From Hungatella hathewayi (GTDB lineage: Bacteria > Bacillota > Clostridia > Lachnospirales > Lachnospiraceae), in contig CP102274.1 in NCBI GenBank assembly GCA_025149285.1, positions 826,501 to 890,500 of the forward strand: DNA of 64,000 nucleotides, given 5' to 3'. Each line of letters opens with the position of its first letter. Position 1 is the first letter of the stretch. The notes under the pieces were generated by a model, which worked only from the letters and a program-made list of their open reading frames with translations, made no database searches and was not told the origin of the DNA. Below are positions 36,465 to 44,859 of the stretch, in pieces. The position numbers were made by a program, and so were the translations under genes.

Positions 36465-38315
36465 CTATTTGATTCCGGGTCCAATCTCTTTCTTAGAATC
36501 TGTCTGGCCGCTGTCCGCAGGAGATTCCTGCGTGGCGCTGCCTGTATTTTGTCCATTTACTGCCGGTTCATTTTGGCTGCTCTGTCCGCTCTGACCGTTT
36601 CCTTCGGCTCCATTTTGTCCATCCTGTGTGCCGTCCGCCGGTTCTTCTACCTTCGTGCAGACACCATTTGCATCGACCGTATAATCGACGCCGTCAAAAT
36701 CAAGGGTGGTAGAAACCGCCATCCTGCCGTCGGAAGGATTTAAGTAATAAAGCTGTCCGTTGATCTCTGTAAGTCCCGTCACCATGGCACCGCTGCCGTT
36801 GAAATAGTACCACGCGCCGTCAACTTCACGCCATCCAACTGTCATCTTTCCGGAAGAAGTGCTTAAGTAGTACTTTGCGCCGCCGTCATCCAGCCATCCG
36901 GTCTGCATCTTTCCGTCCTGATTCAGATAATACCAGTTTCCATCCGGATTGATCCAGCCGCGCGCCATATCGCCGCCCTGGTTGAAGTAGTACCATGTAC
37001 CGTCTAACTGAAGCCATCCGACCGCAGCCGCGCCGCTGTCTGTTAAGAAGTACTTTTTGTCGCCCTCCGTATGCCAGCCGGTTACCATGGATCCGTCGTT
37101 GTTTAAGAAATACTTCGTTCCATTTTGATCCAGCCATCCGGTCGCCATGATTCCAGTATCCTGAAGGAAATACCATTTTCCGGACAGCTGTTTCCATCCG
37201 GTCGCCATCTTTCCGGAATTCTCATCGAGATAGTAATACTGATTCATCTGCTGAAGCCATCCCGTCTTCATGGTACCGTCGGCGTTCAGGAAATACCGGG
37301 AACCATTGTCATCCAGCCATCCAGTGCTCATTGCACCGCTTGAATTAAAGAAATACCAGCTATTAGAAAGCTGTTTCCACCCGGTAACCATGCGTCCGGT
37401 GGTTTCGTCAAGGTAGTAATGTAAGCCCAGCTTTTCCAGCCATCCGACAGAGGCAAGTCCGTCCCCGTTCATATAGAACCAGCCGGTTCCGTCATTGATC
37501 CAGGCGTCCTTCTGCATCTGATAATTCTGGTAATAATACGTCTTATCCCCTATGGTTCTCCAGAGATTACCTGGAAGATAGGGAGTCAGGTCTTTATAAA
37601 GGAAATTAATATCAACATTTCCGGCAATTCCGTCGATGGAGCCGGTACTGGTGGCCTGCCACATGATCGGGTCAGAAAAATTGTGTTTTACCTCATAACG
37701 GGCCACCCATACATCATAGTGCATGTTCGACATATCAATCTTATTGGCCAGCCAGTAGTCGTTGGCATAGACCATGGGATAATAGCCGGCTGCCTCCACA
37801 CGTTCGCAGAACGCGTTGATGATCTCCGTCACCTGTGCCGGCGGCAGCGATCCCAGTGTGGAACTGTCCTCCGCGTCAAATGCGATCGGAAATGAAATTG
37901 GATAATCCTTCACCAGATCGAGGACGAAATCCGCCTCCTCCACAGCCATCTGTGGTGTGGTGGCCAGCGAATATATGTAGGCGCCGACCCGTACTCCGGC
38001 ATCGGAGGCCTCCTTCACGTTTTTATGAAAATAGGGGTCAACCGCCCCTTTCGACCGGGTTCCCAGCATGACGAATTCCACATCGTCAGCGGCCACGGCA
38101 TTCCAGTCGATATTGCCCTGCCATCGGGATACGTCGATTCCTCTTGCTACGACGCCGTCGATCACGGTTCCATCCAGCATCTGATAATACCCGTTTACCC
38201 GTTCATAGCCCGCGGCATAAGCGGGCGGGGCGGAGTACAGGAATGCTCCTGAACAGCCCATGACGGCGCTGAGCGCTGCCGCCGTAATTCTTCCAGTAAG
38301 TCTTCTGTGTTTCAA
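36465..38315 (-). CDS. GH25 lysozyme-like hydrolase with about 13 cell-wall-binding repeats
   Basis: Secreted peptidoglycan hydrolase, 616 residues. Signal peptide about 1-33 (cut after AYAA), then a GH25 domain (about 50-245) with catalytic-type residues in ARGIDVSRWQG and AFDAEDSS, followed by about 13 repeats of about 20 residues of the form GWxxxxGxWYYxxxxGxM (about 255-520) and a Gln/Gly/Ser-rich tail. The repeats resemble choline-binding modules. The start is taken as TTG at 38315 with GAGGAGG eight bases upstream; the longer in-frame reading to 38399 lacks such a site. Near the phosphocholine-activating gene, so choline-like binding is plausible but unproven. Confidence 0.92.
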   Translation of the reverse strand: MKHRRLTGRITAAALSAVMGCSGAFLYSAPPAYAAGYERVNGYYQMLDGTVIDGVVARGIDVSRWQGNIDWNAVAADDVEFVMLGTRSKGAVDPYFHKNVKEASDAGVRVGAYIYSLATTPQMAVEEADFVLDLVKDYPISFPIAFDAEDSSTLGSLPPAQVTEIINAFCERVEAAGYYPMVYANDYWLANKIDMSNMHYDVWVARYEVKHNFSDPIMWQATSTGSIDGIAGNVDINFLYKDLTPYLPGNLWRTIGDKTYYYQNYQMQKDAWINDGTGWFYMNGDGLASVGWLEKLGLHYYLDETTGRMVTGWKQLSNSWYFFNSSGAMSTGWLDDNGSRYFLNADGTMKTGWLQQMNQYYYLDENSGKMATGWKQLSGKWYFLQDTGIMATGWLDQNGTKYFLNNDGSMVTGWHTEGDKKYFLTDSGAAAVGWLQLDGTWYYFNQGGDMARGWINPDGNWYYLNQDGKMQTGWLDDGGAKYYLSTSSGKMTVGWREVDGAWYYFNGSGAMVTGLTEINGQLYYLNPSDGRMAVSTTLDFDGVDYTVDANGVCTKVEEPADGTQDGQNGAEGNGQSGQSSQNEPAVNGQNTGSATQESPADSGQTDSKKEIGPGIK

Positions 38316-38462
38316 AGTGTCAGCCTCCTCATCCTTGCAGTCAGTTGTTCCGTTAAAACTACAATGGGTATCCGCGCCGAAGTGCAGATACCCACACAAA
38401 ATCTGTATTTAATTTCCACCGGCCATGAGCCATAAGCTATGAGCCGAACGGACACGCCGGCA

Positions 38463-39587
38463 TCAGCCCGGTCCGTTAGTCAGTCCCGGTGCCAGCTGGT
38501 AAACACCGTTGTTGGAGGAAGAACCTCCGGGAGCATTGCTGCCCCCCGGTGAGCTGCTGCCGCCTGGTGTATTATCGCTGCTGCCTGGCGCACTGCTTAA
38601 ACTGCCGTTCCCCGTGGATGATCCGCCGGGGCCTCCGGAAGTATTGGTGTTATTGTTGCTGGTACCGGGAGCATTGGTATTATTTGTTCCGCTGCCCGGT
38701 GCTGATATATTGCCGCCTGTGCTGGGAGCGCTGGAATTGCTGTTCTGGTAAGCGCCGTTGGAGGCAAATGTATAGCTGACTCCGTCAATGGTTAAAGTCG
38801 TATTAGCCGCCATCTTACCGGTAGAAGGATCAAGGTAATAGTAGACACCGGAAAGCTGGATCCATCCCGTCATCATGTGGCCTGCATCATTAAAGTAGTA
38901 CCAGGCACCGTCAAGTTCCTTCCAGCCGTGAGTCATCTTACCGCTTGATGTGTCCATATAGTACTTATTCGTGCCGTCGCTGAGCCAGCCTGTCATCATC
39001 TTGCCGAGAACGCTCTTGCTGTCTGAGTTCAGGTAGTAATAGTCTCCGCCGATCTGCTGCCATCCGGTCAGCATCTTGCCATCGGGCCCGAAATAGAACC
39101 AGTCGCTGCCGATCTGTCCCCATCCAAGGGTACACTTCCCGTTTTCCTTAAAATAGAACCAGCCGCCATCCATCTCACGCCATCCGGTGGACATGGCGCC
39201 GTCGCCCTTCATATAGTAGTAATCATCGCCGATTCTCAGCCAGCCTTTAACGAGAACGCCGGTGTCGTCCATCAGGTAGTAATACTTCCCGCCATCCTCC
39301 ACCCATTTCGTCGCCATAGCCCCGTTTGAACGGAAATAATACCAGTTATTGTTAATCTGCTTCCATCCCGTTACCATGTAACCGGTTGAGAGATCCATAT
39401 AATAATAAGTACCATCAGTACTTTTTGCCCAACCCTTATGTTCAGACCCATCCGTGTCGATATATTTCCATTGTGAGCCTTCCTGCTTCCATCCTGCTGC
39501 TGCCCAGGCAGTGTCCGCCGACATGAAAACGGAACTTCCCACGAGTCCGGCCAGGAGTAACGCAGTCATTGTTTTCCCACATCTCAT
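38463..39587 (-). CDS. Secreted protein of 11 cell-wall-binding repeats with Ser/Gly/Pro/Asn-rich tail
   Basis: 374 residues: signal peptide (about 1-29, cut near AWAA), about 11 cell-wall-binding repeats (about 30-270, for example GWKQINNNWYYFRSNGAMAT), and a low-complexity tail of about 80 residues rich in serine, glycine, asparagine and proline, ending LAPGLTNGPG. No catalytic domain is present, so it is probably a surface anchor or adhesin. Start supported by AGGAGGAG. Read on the minus strand, an extended -10 box (TGTTATAAT) precedes it. The phosphocholine-activating gene lies next upstream on the same strand with its own ribosome binding site. Confidence 0.9.
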   Translation of the reverse strand: MRCGKTMTALLLAGLVGSSVFMSADTAWAAAGWKQEGSQWKYIDTDGSEHKGWAKSTDGTYYYMDLSTGYMVTGWKQINNNWYYFRSNGAMATKWVEDGGKYYYLMDDTGVLVKGWLRIGDDYYYMKGDGAMSTGWREMDGGWFYFKENGKCTLGWGQIGSDWFYFGPDGKMLTGWQQIGGDYYYLNSDSKSVLGKMMTGWLSDGTNKYYMDTSSGKMTHGWKELDGAWYYFNDAGHMMTGWIQLSGVYYYLDPSTGKMAANTTLTIDGVSYTFASNGAYQNSNSSAPSTGGNISAPGSGTNNTNAPGTSNNNTNTSGGPGGSSTGNGSLSSAPGSSDNTPGGSSSPGGSNAPGGSSSNNGVYQLAPGLTNGPG

Positions 39588-39634
39588 CCTAATCTCCTCC
39601 TATTCTTACAAGATACGACATCACATATGAATTC

Positions 39635-39643
39635 ATTATAACA
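39635..39643 (-). promoter_or_regulatory. Extended -10 promoter of the 11-repeat surface protein
   Basis: On the minus strand TGTTATAAT (a TGN extension with a perfect -10 box) lies 48 bases before the start codon. No clear -35 box. Confidence 0.5.
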
Positions 39644-39701
39644 CAGGAGACCTTATAATGCATAAAAAAATTATTACGATTTGTGGACAAATTTCCAAAA
39701 C

Positions 39702-41522
39702 TCATCCAATTTCCCTGCATTTTTTATAAAAATGCTTTGCGTACCGGTACATAATGATCGTATATTCGCCGAACTCTTCTCCGAGCGCCGCCTTGTACAC
39801 AGCCCAGAGGCTCCATAAAAATCCGCCGAGGGCCATATGGGCGTAAACCGAATAACGCTCATCCAGTGACGGTTCACGTTCCAGATAAATCCGGATCAGC
39901 CGCTCAGTCTCCTCATCTGTATAATAGGAATAGATTGCGCACATGGCCACATCCACCAGCGGATCGCACATACCGGCGTATTCCCAGTCGATCAGCCGGA
40001 CCCCGCCGTCTTCCAGCATCAGGAAATTATCGCCGTTGTCATCGAGGTGAGAAAGGACTTTCCTGCGTCCCATGGAGTCCAGCCGGTCCATCAGTTCCGT
40101 CATCCAGCCACGTACTTTTCCGTAATCTTCAAATGGGATTTCTCCATGTCTCCTGCAAAGATCCTCATAAAAGTCAATCCGCTCCCTCATATCAAAAGAG
40201 TGCTCAACAGTAAGCCCGGAATGATGAAGGCGGCGAACGATTGCCATGCATTTTTCCATCTGCTCCCAGTTCCGGGGATCGGCATTATTGGCCCCGTCAT
40301 AATACTCCGCGATCTTATAACCGGTCTCTCCGTCAAAGTAAATGATTTTTTCCGTAATACCGAGACCGGCTACCACATCGTATACCGCCTTTTCCTGCCT
40401 TCTGTTAATAAGAAGCTCCGTACCCGGACCGGGAATTCTGCAGATATAGTGGCGTTCCTTCACTTTAAACAGAAATGATTTGTTCGTCATACCTGATTTT
40501 AAGCATCTGATTTCCGTTATTTCCGACTCAGGAACTTTGAAAACCCGGGCGACCAGTTCCATAGCCTCGTTGTCAGAATGGCGCTGATACTTGATATCAA
40601 ATCTCCGGAGTTCCTCCAGATTTTCAAACTCGTATACCTCATCCTCCGGTCTGCGGTTCACATACATGTCAATGTCTTCGCCTGCTTCCTTAAGGTCAGG
40701 AAGGCGTTTGGCCGCTTCTCCGGAGAGCATTTCCATATAGACATTTTCCCAATAGAACTGTTCCGTCCCCGGAAGCTCATAATAGGCCTCAAGGACAGGC
40801 AGAAATTTGGCAGTAAATTCTTTTGAGAAGTAGGAGGGGCCATACATGACCCACTGATTGGTTCCGCCAACTGAGACGCCTCCGATTCTGCCTTTCTTAT
40901 TATAATCGAGGCACCATTCTGAAGTCTCCCCTTCCATAAAAGCGGAAGAGTACCAGGCGCCGCCCTCATAGGCATGATACATATTGTGCCGCATCCAGTT
41001 ATCGGAAGAGAGAACATACATATTTCTGCCCCGCAGGACCTCTCTTGCGCGGTAAATGGTGGTCAGTGTATTCTTGGTAGAGTACTCGGGATTATATAGA
41101 AGCTTTACGTCATATTTATCAATCAGGTATTCAAATTTTTCTTTCAGATACCCGACGACAATCGTTATATCTTTGATGCCGACCTCATGGAGCTGCCGAA
41201 TCTGCCGTTCAATCATGCGTTCTCCGAAGACCTCCAGGAGACCCTTTGGCATTTCAAAGGTCAGGGGAACGAAACGGGATCCAAAGCCGGCGGCGATAAT
41301 CAGAGCTCCGTCAACCTTATATTGTTTCAGCAGCTCCAGCCCTGCCGGGAGCAGTTCGTATGCTCCGCCTGTACCGGCCGGCGTGATAAGATGCTGCGAA
41401 ATACATTCCTTCACAAGATTATTGGCTGTGCCGAGAGAGACATCCAGCGCCTGGGCCAGTTCCCGCTGTGTGATAGCAGGATTCTCGAGGATAGAACGGC
41501 AGATGATGATATTACGATTCAT
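39702..41522 (-). CDS. Fusion of winged helix, LicC-like cytidylyltransferase and LicA-like choline kinase
   Basis: 606 residues with three parts. Residues about 1-70: MarR/Lrp-like winged helix (ITQRELAQALDVSLGTANNL). About 72-300: nucleotidyltransferase of the LicC type, with the loop AAGFGSRFVPLTFEMPKG and later DNWM-type metal site. About 320-600: choline/aminoglycoside kinase fold, with SHLDDNGDNFLM as the Brenner-type motif and RLIDWEYAG. LicA and LicC make phosphocholine and CDP-choline for transfer to surface polymers in streptococci; here one protein could do both, under its own DNA-binding part. Ethanolamine or another amino alcohol is possible. Start supported by CGGAGG. No LicD transferase is seen in the window. 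Confidence 0.88.
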   Translation of the reverse strand: MNRNIIICRSILENPAITQRELAQALDVSLGTANNLVKECISQHLITPAGTGGAYELLPAGLELLKQYKVDGALIIAAGFGSRFVPLTFEMPKGLLEVFGERMIERQIRQLHEVGIKDITIVVGYLKEKFEYLIDKYDVKLLYNPEYSTKNTLTTIYRAREVLRGRNMYVLSSDNWMRHNMYHAYEGGAWYSSAFMEGETSEWCLDYNKKGRIGGVSVGGTNQWVMYGPSYFSKEFTAKFLPVLEAYYELPGTEQFYWENVYMEMLSGEAAKRLPDLKEAGEDIDMYVNRRPEDEVYEFENLEELRRFDIKYQRHSDNEAMELVARVFKVPESEITEIRCLKSGMTNKSFLFKVKERHYICRIPGPGTELLINRRQEKAVYDVVAGLGITEKIIYFDGETGYKIAEYYDGANNADPRNWEQMEKCMAIVRRLHHSGLTVEHSFDMRERIDFYEDLCRRHGEIPFEDYGKVRGWMTELMDRLDSMGRRKVLSHLDDNGDNFLMLEDGGVRLIDWEYAGMCDPLVDVAMCAIYSYYTDEETERLIRIYLEREPSLDERYSVYAHMALGGFLWSLWAVYKAALGEEFGEYTIIMYRYAKHFYKKCREIG

Positions 41523-42833
41523 GATGAATACCTCCGTGATTGATAATCATTATTTTAGTAAAATGCATATTTTAAAAGTAGAGATTTGGTGTTCAAAAAA
41601 TACGATATATTAATGTATGTGAACATTATAGCATAATTGTGGGGAAATGCAAGATTGGAGTTAGGGGATGAGAGGGAGAGAGGTGGGCGGTTGAAAGTTG
41701 GGAGTTGTTGAGAAGATGGAGATTGGGCAGGGGATTGACGATAATAGGAAGGGAGGGGCGGAGGGAGACGGTTTTAGAGGGGAGTTTGGGAGGAGGTTTA
41801 ATGAGATTTATTATATTGAGTAGGTCTTATATCTGTTTGTCTGCCTGGTATAGAAATATTATAGTATATATAAAAAGATGACTGTGTATAAAGAAATATG
41901 GAGGAGTGGTTCGGTAAAGGGGGGATTTGACGGGGGGAAGGAAGTGTTTGTAAAGAAGATTGTTTGTTAAGGGCATTATTTGTGAAAAGGGTTATTTGTA
42001 AAGAGTATTGTTGTAAAGATTATTATTTAATAGGTAAGAATAATATTGGTGGAGATAATTTGATTAAACATAATATTAGATAATTTCAGGTAAGCACAGA
42101 TATACACAGGATTATTATTAAGTGTAATTCGTTGGTCTAAGATTACGTGTGGTATTAAAAAGTGGGATAAGCTATTTACTTAAAAATTAGAGCTTTGTAA
42201 TTTATTCCGTCAAATGCTTTTATAATTTATAACATAGAAAGAAACATTTATTCAATGAGTGTATTTAATGAATGTATTCAATGAATGAAATGGAGTAAGA
42301 ATAAAAATGGAAGAATGGAAATAGGGAGGAGGGGAGCGTGCGTGGGCGAAAAAATACAGAGAGCACCGGAGTAAAGAGCGTAGCTGATCAGTCATTTTTG
42401 ATCCTATCAGTAATGAGCCTACAGTCTCTCGAATTCATTATTAGGATAATGGTGAATACTTAAAGTATGCAATAAAAGCTATTTTTACTATCTAAAATAT
42501 AAATCTGTATGATAGTTTCGCAATATAATGGTTTGTACTATTAAAATTTTGGCCGCATGCGACATCATGCATGCAGCGAAATATATAGCACAAAATTAAG
42601 AGAATTAAGCGGATAATCCGAAATAAGATTGGATTGTACTAATTTGAGTACAATATGTCGCGGAGGCCCGGTTTTCGTAAAGATTACGTAAGAAAATGCA
42701 CAGAGAAAAGTTATAGCATTTTTGAAAAAATTATATTATACTGTCAGTGTGATGGAGGAAATGATATTTTCCTGGAGGAATTGTGAATATTTATTACTTT
42801 TTGAAAAATATGCAAAAAAAGTGAAAAAAAGTA
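41523..42833. other. Long gene-free region, purine-skewed then AT-rich
   Basis: About 1.3 kb without a supportable gene. From about 41640 to 42000 the plus strand is very poor in C and rich in G and A, with runs such as GGGAGGGGCGGAGGG. From 42000 on it is AT-rich. An inverted repeat (ATTGTACT at 42633-42640 and AGTACAAT at 42647-42654) lies about 180 bases upstream of the cassette A promoter. It shows no convincing ORF or RNA gene. Confidence 0.6.
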
Positions 42834-42862
42834 TTGATAATTTCCCTTATAGGAAGTATAAT
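42834..42862 (+). promoter_or_regulatory. Promoter of cassette A; the only intact one of four
   Basis: TTGATA (42834-42839) and TATAAT (42857-42862), 17 bases apart, preceded by an A-rich stretch that could act as an UP element. The -10 box and spacer lie inside the block shared by cassettes A-D, but the first four bases of the -35 box lie outside it. At the same position B has CACCTA, C has CTTTTA and D has CCCATA, none of which looks like a -35 box. Confidence 0.75.
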
Positions 42863-42970
42863 TACCTCGTAATGCAATTAGGAATTTCAAAAAGTATTTC
42901 AAAAAGAAAAAGGAGAGTGCATTTTTATGAGAAAGCAGACAAAATTAGTTGCAGTATTATCTGCAGCAGC
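42838..42970 (+). repeat. Shared 5' block, copy A
   Basis: 133 bases identical to copy C and, except for the four or five bases just before the start codon, to copies B and D. It holds a TATAAT box, a TTCCcttataGGAA inverted repeat, a doubled TTTCAAAAAG, the AAAGGAG ribosome binding site and the first 44 bases of the signal peptide. Confidence 0.95.
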
Positions 42971-44597
42971 ACTGCTTGCCATCGGTGCTTCCATGACTTC
43001 TCTTGCAGCTACAGGCTGGCAGGAAGAAAATGGTACATGGGTTTATTATGATAAGAATGGCGATGCAGTAACAGAACAGTGGGCAAAATCCGGTAATAAC
43101 TGGTTTTGGCTCAATGAAGATGGTGAAATGGCTACGGATTATCTGGTAGATGATGATGGCAATTACTATTATGTGGATGCCAACGGAGCTATGGTAACCA
43201 ATCAGTGGGTTTCCATTGAAAATGAAGACTATGATGGAGACGATGGTGATGAACCGTTAAACTACTGGTATTATTTTGGAGCTAACGGCAAAGCATACAA
43301 GAGCTCTTCCAACAGCAACAGTGCATCATTTAAGACCATCAATGGCAAGAAATACATCTTTAACGATGAGGCTCAGATGCTTTATGGCTGGATTGATACA
43401 GACGGTCAGAGAGTAACTGGTGATGATGACTGGCGTGAAGGCACTTATTACTGTGGTGATGAAAATGATGGTGCTCAGAAGGCTGGAGAATGGGCTTATC
43501 TTGATATTACAGACAACAACTGGGACGATGTAGATACAGGGCTTTCCAGCAATAATCTGTTTGACGACGAAGATCAGACCCGCTATTTCTATTTCAAAAC
43601 TAATGGTAAGAAAATGACCGACGAGAAGGGAAAAACCATCAACGGCAGAAAATATAGTTTTGACGAATATGGCCGAATGAATGCAGAGTGGGTTAACTGG
43701 GATGCAACTCCATCCACAGCTAGCGCTGGTTCAGCTTCCTATACAACCGGTTACAGATACTATGGAGATCCTGAGGATGGTGCAAGAGTCACAAAAGGCT
43801 GGTTCCAGGTTGTTCCGGATTCTTATTTAAGCCCAGATGATTATGAAGACGATGAAAACAACTGGTATTATTCTGATAAGGATGGAAAATTAGTTGCCTC
43901 TGAAGTTAAAACAATCAATGGCAAGAAATATGCATTTGACTCTTATGGCGTAATGAAGAGTGGCCTGAAGGCAATTAAGTTCGTTGGAAGCAGCACTACT
44001 GAAATCGACGAAATTAAGGGCGATGATGGTATCGCTAATATGCATTTCGATACAGAAGATAACTTCAAGGATAACGTTTCTGACTTATATGGTGCTGATT
44101 ATAAGTTATATTACTTTGGATCCGGCGATGACGGCGCTATGAAGACAGGAAAGCAGACCGTAACCATTGATGGAGAGGACTATTCCTTCTTATTCAACAA
44201 ATCGGGCAGCTCCAAGGGTGCTGGTAAATTAGGTATCGATGACGATAAGTATTACTTAGGCGGCATGTTATTAAAGGCATCTAAAGATGACAAGTATTCT
44301 GTAATCAAAATTACAAAAGATGCAAGTGGTACAATTACTGCACTGGAATGCTTAAGTACAGAAGAGTTCCTTGATGATGTAAATGCAACTTCCTCTATTC
44401 CGACAGGAAAAGCCGACGATTACGATGAGTACTATGATGTAAAAGCCGATGCTGCTGATACTGCTACAACACAGTACAGACTTGTAAATACCTCTGGTAG
44501 TGTTCAGAAGAATAAGAATAAAGCAAAAGACGGCGATGATCGTTGCTTCAAGGTTGGCAGCAATAAAGAAATTGAGGCTGTTTTTGTAGAAAGCTAA
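42927..44597 (+). CDS. Cassette A: secreted cell-wall-binding repeat protein
   Basis: 556 residues. Signal peptide (about 1-28) shared with B-D, then about three short cell-wall-binding repeats (GWQEENGTWVYYDKNGD start), followed by three composite units of roughly 90 residues, each opening KTINGKKY.F and closing with a WYYF-type repeat, and a C-terminal section with LVNTSGSVQKNK as in the others. Very acidic (many Asp/Glu) and AT-rich compared with the genes before 36 kb. Probably a non-covalently wall-bound surface protein; no catalytic domain. It is the only one of the four genes with a full promoter. Ends before a shared 3' box and a private terminator. Confidence 0.9.
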   Translation: MRKQTKLVAVLSAAALLAIGASMTSLAATGWQEENGTWVYYDKNGDAVTEQWAKSGNNWFWLNEDGEMATDYLVDDDGNYYYVDANGAMVTNQWVSIENEDYDGDDGDEPLNYWYYFGANGKAYKSSSNSNSASFKTINGKKYIFNDEAQMLYGWIDTDGQRVTGDDDWREGTYYCGDENDGAQKAGEWAYLDITDNNWDDVDTGLSSNNLFDDEDQTRYFYFKTNGKKMTDEKGKTINGRKYSFDEYGRMNAEWVNWDATPSTASAGSASYTTGYRYYGDPEDGARVTKGWFQVVPDSYLSPDDYEDDENNWYYSDKDGKLVASEVKTINGKKYAFDSYGVMKSGLKAIKFVGSSTTEIDEIKGDDGIANMHFDTEDNFKDNVSDLYGADYKLYYFGSGDDGAMKTGKQTVTIDGEDYSFLFNKSGSSKGAGKLGIDDDKYYLGGMLLKASKDDKYSVIKITKDASGTITALECLSTEEFLDDVNATSSIPTGKADDYDEYYDVKADAADTATTQYRLVNTSGSVQKNKNKAKDGDDRCFKVGSNKEIEAVFVES

Positions 44598-44612
44598 TTG
44601 TAATTAACAATA

Positions 44613-44631
44613 AGAAATTCTAATTGCCAAA
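44613..44631 (+). repeat. Shared 3' box, copy A
   Basis: AGAAATTCTAATTGCCAAA, 16 bases after the stop. The same 19 bases follow all four cassettes. It begins with the palindrome AGAAATTCT. Confidence 0.85.
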
Positions 44632-44646
44632 GAAGTTCTGTTTTGA

Positions 44647-44690
44647 ATGTTGGAAGTGTACTTAACGAGTACATTTCCAACATTTTTTTA
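44647..44690 (+). terminator. Terminator of cassette A
   Basis: ATGTTGGAAGTGTACTT and AGTACATTTCCAACAT form an imperfect long stem, followed by TTTTTT. It differs in sequence from the terminators of B, C and D. Confidence 0.85.
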
Positions 44691-44763
44691 ATTTGATTGA
44701 GCAGTCTTGGGCGAATATAATTTTAACAGCTTATATCCTTGAATACACAAATGAATACACAAA

Positions 44764-44815
44764 TAAAGAGGATATTCAACAAATTATGATACGCTTTGTT
44801 GAATACCCTCTTTTA
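44764..44815 (-). terminator. Terminator of cassette B
   Basis: Read on the minus strand, AAAGAGGGTATTCAACAAA pairs with TTTGTTGAATATCCTCTTT and is followed by TTTG-type bases. The stem sits just beyond the shared 3' box of B. Confidence 0.8.
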
Positions 44816-44830
44816 GCAATTAGAATTTCT
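44812..44830 (-). repeat. Shared 3' box, copy B
   Basis: AGAAATTCTAATTGCTAAA on the minus strand, one base different from the other copies. Like copy A it is preceded by TA rather than TT. Confidence 0.85.
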
Positions 44831-44859
44831 TATCGAAATTTATGGAATTACTAATTATA

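Noticed and set aside
38316..38399. Longer start for the GH25 protein
   Set aside because: The added residues precede a normal signal peptide and there is no ribosome binding site, while TTG at 38315 has GAGGAGG.
42722..43051. 109-codon frame running through the cassette A leader
   Set aside because: Starts before the promoter and overlaps the signal peptide out of frame; only the short part after the transcript start was kept, as a finding.
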